11,432 bases of DNA. Origin: Cytophagaceae bacterium. Its GTDB lineage: Bacteria > Bacteroidota > Bacteroidia > Cytophagales > Spirosomataceae. The position numbers were made by a program, and so were the translations under genes. Of this stretch, positions 7,514 through 11,432 are shown piece after piece. The DNA lies in NCBI GenBank assembly GCA_947461155.1, contig CANHKE010000016.1:1-11432 (forward strand), written 5' to 3'. A model generated the notes under the pieces. The model was not told where the DNA came from and did not search any database. It saw only the letters and a list, made by a program, of their open reading frames with translations. Numbering within the stretch: the stretch's first letter is position 1; each line of letters begins with the position of its first letter.

Positions 7514-8462
7514 CTAGGTATTTACCCCCACAGATTTCTTTTTCGATAATGAAATTCGGCCGACTCTTTGATTGGAAGAAAATACGCAAAATATATTCTC
7601 CTAGAACCCCAATTGCCATTAATTGAATTCCTCCAAATAAGATGATCACAAATAATAAGGCCGTAAATCCTTCAATAACTTGATCGAAAAACATTTTTTT
7701 GACGATGACAGATATCAAATAAAGGACGGATGAAATGATTGCAAATCCACCTAAGGATGTAACAAACTTGATCGGAAATTCACTGAAATTATATATGCCA
7801 TTCAACGCGAGTTGAACGAGTTTACTGAACGAGTATTTTGAATCGCCCGAAGCGCGTTCTTGCCGATCATACGCGATCCCAATTTGCTTGAACCCAATCC
7901 AGGTGCGCATGCCCCGAATGAAACGACTTTCCTCAGGCATTTTGTTGAGAACATTGACAACGCGCCGTGACATAAAGGAGAAATCACCACTGTCCAACGG
8001 AATTTCGATGTTGGCTATTTTCTTTAAAATCCGATAAAAAATAAAATAGGCAAATCGCTTATAAAATACTTCTTTCCGTTTTTCACGAACAGCATAAACA
8101 ACATCAAATCCTTCTTGAAATTTAGCGTAGAAAGATTCCAACAATTCAGGAGGGTCTTGCAAATCACCATCCAACACAAAAACACCTTCGGTTCCACGCG
8201 CAACGGATAGACCGGCGGTTAGCGCCAACTGGTGACCGTGATTGCGTGAGAGAAGCACGATATGAAATCGAGGATCTGTCAAAGCTAATTGTTGCAACAT
8301 CGTGCGTGAATTATCTCGACTACCATCATCGACTAACACCGCCTCCAAGGCAATTGGAGATTGATCCATAATTTTTACAATCCGGTCTACTAGCATCGGA
8401 AGATTACTTTCTTCGTTGTAGACAGGAATGACAAATGAAACTTGGGGTGTCGAAATGGGCAT
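7506..8462 (-). CDS. GT2 polyprenyl-phosphate glycosyltransferase (GtrB/DPM1/ArnC-like)
   Basis: A 318-residue glycosyltransferase family 2 enzyme. It transfers a sugar from a nucleotide sugar to undecaprenyl (or related) phosphate on the cytoplasmic side of the inner membrane. The GT-A domain (about 1-225) shows VSFVIPVYNEESNL (8-21), the nucleotide-binding VDDGS (44-48), DGDLQDPPE (98-106, in place of the DxD motif), RFIRGMRTWIG (180-190) and the ASGDSKYSFSKL stretch. Two C-terminal membrane segments (~232-255 and ~265-292) anchor it, as in GtrB. The length is normal for the family. The ATG lies 3 nt after the stop of the GT-C gene, and the two are a classic donor-maker/donor-user pair like ArnC-ArnT (inference from family and adjacency). 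The sugar is not predictable from sequence alone. Confidence 0.9.
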   Translation of the reverse strand: MPISTPQVSFVIPVYNEESNLPMLVDRIVKIMDQSPIALEAVLVDDGSRDNSRTMLQQLALTDPRFHIVLLSRNHGHQLALTAGLSVARGTEGVFVLDGDLQDPPELLESFYAKFQEGFDVVYAVREKRKEVFYKRFAYFIFYRILKKIANIEIPLDSGDFSFMSRRVVNVLNKMPEESRFIRGMRTWIGFKQIGIAYDRQERASGDSKYSFSKLVQLALNGIYNFSEFPIKFVTSLGGFAIISSVLYLISVIVKKMFFDQVIEGFTALLFVIILFGGIQLMAIGVLGEYILRIFFQSKSRPNFIIEKEICGGKYLDE

Positions 8463-8465
8463 AAA

Positions 8466-10061
8466 TTAATAGCGGTATTTACCTTGGTTAAAATCAAAAA
8501 TCAGGATTTGCTCCCCATTTTTTCGCTTTAAAATTACGGAATCTTTTCGCAGCGTATCGATTCGTTGGACAAATTTATCAGCTGGTGATAAATACAAATT
8601 AACGAGTTGGGCGTCAGCCACACTATAAGTACCTCCTGCCAAATGTTTCGAATTCAAAAAATTGGTCACATGCGAAGGATAGAGTACCGTATCTCCTACC
8701 GCATATTGAGCTTGTAATTTCTCGGCAATCAGGATATAGGGGTTGGGAATACGATTCACGGATGCCGTGTATTTTTGCGGTTTATCCTGATACACGGGCA
8801 GAAAGGCAAAAACCAAAAAATAAGCTTGAATAAAAACAAATAATCCCGCGACGAATCGAATCCAAATTGGTTTTTGGAAAACGTATTCCATAAAACCGAC
8901 CGAAATAAAGATTCCGAAAGGCAAACCGAAACTCGCGTAGCGAATGAAATAACCCGTCGTAGTTCCCGCATTAATCGCTGTTCCAATTAACACGCATATG
9001 GGTAATAAGATTTGAATCAAGCCAAAAATATACACACGGCGCTTGTCTGACGGCATTGATTTGAGCCAGGAATACAGGCCGTATCCGAAGCAAACCAAGG
9101 CGACTCCTCCGAATCGATACCCTTGTTTCGCATATAAATCATTCGTCCAGAAAAATAAATCGGACAAAATCATGACGGTACGTTTCAGCAAGTTACCAAA
9201 CGTTGCCGCTTCAATCCAACCAGGAATGGGACCATTTGCGTTCAAATAGGCCAAATACTGGGCACCTGCATCGGCTTGATAAGCCAGAAAATAACGTCCA
9301 GGTCCTAAGGTCATCCAGCTAAGAAAAGGAATGAGTATGATGACCGCTCCCAAAATCAGTTTGGTCCAAATTTCTTTTGAACGTGCGTTGAAAAGCAAAT
9401 AGATTCCTTGGCCGATCAGCACAAGCGCAGTTAAATACGTAGAAAACAGCGCAAAAATGCTAGTTAATATCCAGCCAAACCAGTCTTTTGATTTTACCCC
9501 CTGATCGCCTTTGGGAAATAGTATTTTCCAATAAAAGAAGTTAGACGCGGTGGCAAAAAACATCGAAGTCGCATAATTACGGGCTTGTTGGCTATATACC
9601 ACAAAGAATGGTTCAATCACCGCAAAGGCAAGCAGTGCGATTTGCCAGGTAATTTTGGGATAAATTTTACGTGACCAGTAAAACATTAACCAAACGGTCA
9701 GCATATTAAAGACAACGGAAACACTACGAACAATTCCGTCGCCTTTCCCGAAAATAAACGCGAACAGTTTGAGCAACATGTCGTGGACGAGGCTATTTCC
9801 GCTAACATCGCCGCGGGCATCGGCATCTAGCCAGGATTCGATACCGCGAGGTGCCCAAAAATCGGCTGGGGTAAACGTTTTTCCGGGTTGCATCATGTCA
9901 TACATGCCGCCGATATTTGTATTCCCGACCGCAATCATCATGCTTTGCTTTTCGTCACCGAATAGGCTGAATGACCCGATGTGGTATAACCGCAAAACGA
10001 ATCCGAGTATCATCAGACCAAAAAAAGCTGAAACAAGAATCGTTTTATTTCCCATAAACAT
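8466..10061 (-). CDS. GT-C membrane glycosyltransferase (GT39/ArnT-like)
   Basis: A 531-residue polytopic inner-membrane protein of the GT-C fold, which uses polyprenyl-phosphate sugars as donors on the periplasmic face. Membrane segment 1 (about 7-25) is followed by a periplasmic loop starting FSLFGDEKQS. The acidic pair D36-E37 sits where this fold has its catalytic/metal-binding Asp-Glu. YSQQARNYATS (156-166) follows a later membrane segment, as in other ArnT/PMT-like enzymes. About ten further hydrophobic segments run to ~430. A soluble C-terminal part (about 430-531) ends in the charged tail GEQILIFDFNQGKYRY. The acceptor could be a lipid, a surface polysaccharide or a protein. It is the first gene of the four-gene unit. 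The start may be 10061 (MFMGNK) or the ATG two codons later. No Shine-Dalgarno or consensus promoter is seen just upstream, only the nrdA terminator. Confidence 0.78.
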   Translation of the reverse strand: MFMGNKTILVSAFFGLMILGFVLRLYHIGSFSLFGDEKQSMMIAVGNTNIGGMYDMMQPGKTFTPADFWAPRGIESWLDADARGDVSGNSLVHDMLLKLFAFIFGKGDGIVRSVSVVFNMLTVWLMFYWSRKIYPKITWQIALLAFAVIEPFFVVYSQQARNYATSMFFATASNFFYWKILFPKGDQGVKSKDWFGWILTSIFALFSTYLTALVLIGQGIYLLFNARSKEIWTKLILGAVIILIPFLSWMTLGPGRYFLAYQADAGAQYLAYLNANGPIPGWIEAATFGNLLKRTVMILSDLFFWTNDLYAKQGYRFGGVALVCFGYGLYSWLKSMPSDKRRVYIFGLIQILLPICVLIGTAINAGTTTGYFIRYASFGLPFGIFISVGFMEYVFQKPIWIRFVAGLFVFIQAYFLVFAFLPVYQDKPQKYTASVNRIPNPYILIAEKLQAQYAVGDTVLYPSHVTNFLNSKHLAGGTYSVADAQLVNLYLSPADKFVQRIDTLRKDSVILKRKNGEQILIFDFNQGKYRY

Positions 10062-10076
10062 GGATAGCTAGTTAAA

Positions 10077-10116
10077 CACAAAAATCACTTAACTAGGTAG
10101 CTAAGTGATTTTTGTG
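10077..10116 (-). terminator. Hairpin terminator downstream of nrdA
   Basis: A perfect 15-bp inverted repeat: CACAAAAATCACTTA at 10077-10091 and its exact reverse complement at 10102-10116, separated by a 10-nt loop. It starts 20 nt past the nrdA stop codon. On the minus strand the descending arm ends TGATTTTTGTG and runs into TTT, so the U-rich part is largely inside the stem. Being symmetric, it could work in both directions, but there is no plus-strand gene to its left that needs it. It separates nrdA from the glycosyltransferase operon, whose first ATG is only 15 nt beyond the stem. Confidence 0.82.
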
Positions 10117-10135
10117 CGTTAATTATTCGTTTGAA

Positions 10136-11432
10136 TTACGATCCACATGCTTCACATGCCTCTGGATTATCCAATGAACAGGTCATGTCAGCTTTGTTTT
10201 GCGCTTCATCTGTAGAGAAAGAAGCGGCCGCTTGTGCTGCGTGGGCAGCGTATTGCAACTCAGTCTCTTTCACATCATTTGTTTGCTCAATCGCAACTTC
10301 TGCTTGTTTTTCAATCGTAAACTTAATCGCATCAGCAGCAGCTTTCGTACGTAAGTAATACATACCTGTCTTCAAACCTAGCTTCCATGCATGGAAGTGC
10401 ATCGATGTTAATTTACCAAAGTTGACATCCTGAATGTGAATATTCAAACTTTGTGATTGGCAGATGTAAGCGCCACGGTCTGCGGCCATCTCCAAGATTG
10501 TTTTTTGCTTGATTTCCCAAACTGTCTTGTAAAGTTCCTTTAAGTCTTGTGGAATTTCTGGAATGCTTTGAACAGATCCGTTGGCAGAGATCAACTTATT
10601 TTTCATTGACTCGTTCCAAAGATTCAATTTGATCAAATCTTTCAACAAGTGTTTGTTGACAATCGCAAATTCTCCTGACAATACACGACGTGCATAAATG
10701 TTAGAGGTATATGGCTCAAAACACTCATTGTTTCCAAGGATTTGGCTTGTAGAGGCTGTTGGCATTGGGGCAACTAACAAGGAGTTACGTACACCATTTT
10801 CAACTACATCGCGGCGCAATGTTTCCCAATCCCAGTTTCCTGAGCTTGGCGTAACATTCCACATATCAAATTGGAACACACCTTTTGAAATTGGAGAACC
10901 TTCCCAAGTTGAGTAAGGGCCTTCTACTTTCGCTAATTCCATTGACGTCTCCATCGCGGCGAAGTAGATTGTTTCGAAGATATCTTTATTCAGTTGTTGC
11001 GCTTCTTCGGACTCGAACGGCATACGCAACATGATGAACACATCAGCTAAACCTTGAACGCCTAAACCGATTGGACGGTGACGTAGGTTTGAATTACGTG
11101 CTTCTGGTACTGGGTAGTAGTTGACATCAATTACTTTATTCAAGTTGCGCGTCGCTACTTTCGTTACCTCGTAAAGTCGTTGGTGATCAAATGCCGTCAC
11201 ACCTGACTCAGTTGTACGCACAAATTTAGGTAAGGCTAATGAAGCCAAATTACACACGGCTACTTCATCCTTCGATGTGTACTCCATAATCTCCGTACAT
11301 AGGTTCGAAGACTTGATGGTTCCTAAGTTCTTTTGGTTAGACTTATTGTTCGCGTGATCTTTGTACAACATGTATGGTGTACCTGTCTCTGTTTGCGACT
11401 CTAACACTTTGAACCAAAGTTCTTGTGCTTTC
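10136..11432 (-). CDS. nrdA: Ribonucleoside-diphosphate reductase large (alpha) subunit, C-terminal part (truncated by the window edge)
   Basis: The last ~432 residues of the class I ribonucleotide reductase catalytic subunit, which reduces ribonucleoside diphosphates to deoxyribonucleotides with an NrdB radical-generating partner. The frame is open through base 11432, so the true start is beyond the right edge; the GTG at 11407 is internal (preceded by KAQELWFK). Recognisable parts are [15 protein letters not shown], the active-site motif SNLCTEI with radical cysteine codon 11297-11299 plus its Asn and Glu, the [20 protein letters not shown] segment that lines the active site, and GMYYLRT with the paired tyrosines of the radical-transfer path. 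An Ala/Glu-rich linker leads to the C-terminal tail ending CEACGS, whose CxxC pair re-reduces the active-site disulfide via thioredoxin or glutaredoxin. The N-terminal ATP-cone, if any, lies outside the window. The gene ends at its own hairpin terminator. Confidence 0.95.
   Translation of the reverse strand, partial: KAQELWFKVLESQTETGTPYMLYKDHANNKSNQKNLGTIKSSNLCTEIMEYTSKDEVAVCNLASLALPKFVRTTESGVTAFDHQRLYEVTKVATRNLNKVIDVNYYPVPEARNSNLRHRPIGLGVQGLADVFIMLRMPFESEEAQQLNKDIFETIYFAAMETSMELAKVEGPYSTWEGSPISKGVFQFDMWNVTPSSGNWDWETLRRDVVENGVRNSLLVAPMPTASTSQILGNNECFEPYTSNIYARRVLSGEFAIVNKHLLKDLIKLNLWNESMKNKLISANGSVQSIPEIPQDLKELYKTVWEIKQKTILEMAADRGAYICQSQSLNIHIQDVNFGKLTSMHFHAWKLGLKTGMYYLRTKAAADAIKFTIEKQAEVAIEQTNDVKETELQYAAHAAQAAASFSTDEAQNKADMTCSLDNPEACEACGS

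Noticed and set aside
11405..11407. GTG as the true start of nrdA
   Set aside because: The frame stays open to the window edge and the codons before it continue typical NrdA sequence, so this Val is internal.
1..11432. CRISPR array, tRNA or rRNA, insertion sequence or phage genes
   Set aside because: No spaced repeat array, RNA-like fold, transposase or integrase motif, or terminal inverted repeat was seen; nearly all of the window is covered by intact genes.

Overview
The window looks like ordinary chromosome from a member of the Bacteroidota, probably a Cytophagales-type aquatic bacterium. The pointers are a TonB-dependent receptor with an N-terminal carboxypeptidase-regulatory-like domain, a long NagB fused to a PIG-L/LmbE domain, a class I ribonucleotide reductase with the Bacteroidota-style alanine-rich tail, absent Shine-Dalgarno sequences and one match to the Bacteroidota -7 promoter box (TAnnTTTG). 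Genus and species cannot be fixed from this stretch. I found no RNA gene, insertion sequence, CRISPR array or phage gene.

Left part (1-3956): a TonB-dependent receptor on the minus strand runs off the left edge, so only its N-terminal ~562 residues are present. It is divergent from a plus-strand pair: a 72-residue HipB-like XRE regulator and, 3 nt later, a 633-residue NagB/PIG-L fusion. The 145-bp divergent intergenic region carries an exact 12-bp direct repeat (GTACATTTAATG), one copy next to each gene start. It is a candidate operator for the small regulator. The NagB half has Asn where E. coli NagB has catalytic Asp141.

Middle part (3953-10061, minus strand): four tightly packed genes, apparently one transcription unit. 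In transcription order they are a GT-C/ArnT-like membrane glycosyltransferase, a GtrB/DPM1-like polyprenyl-phosphate glycosyltransferase, a YhhN/TMEM86-family membrane protein (lysoplasmalogenase family), and a 973-residue FAD plus Fe-S D-2-hydroxyacid dehydrogenase-like protein. The first two form a natural pair: one loads a sugar onto a lipid carrier and the other transfers it to an acceptor. The last gene converges on nagB, and the two stop codons overlap by 4 nt.

Right part (10077-11432, minus strand): the C-terminal part of nrdA, entering from the right edge, followed by a strong 15-bp hairpin terminator. No clear promoter is visible between this terminator and the glycosyltransferase operon.

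I see no convincing new multi-gene system. The points most worth a second look are the repeat/XRE/nagB arrangement, the altered NagB active site, and the unassigned two-glycosyltransferase operon.
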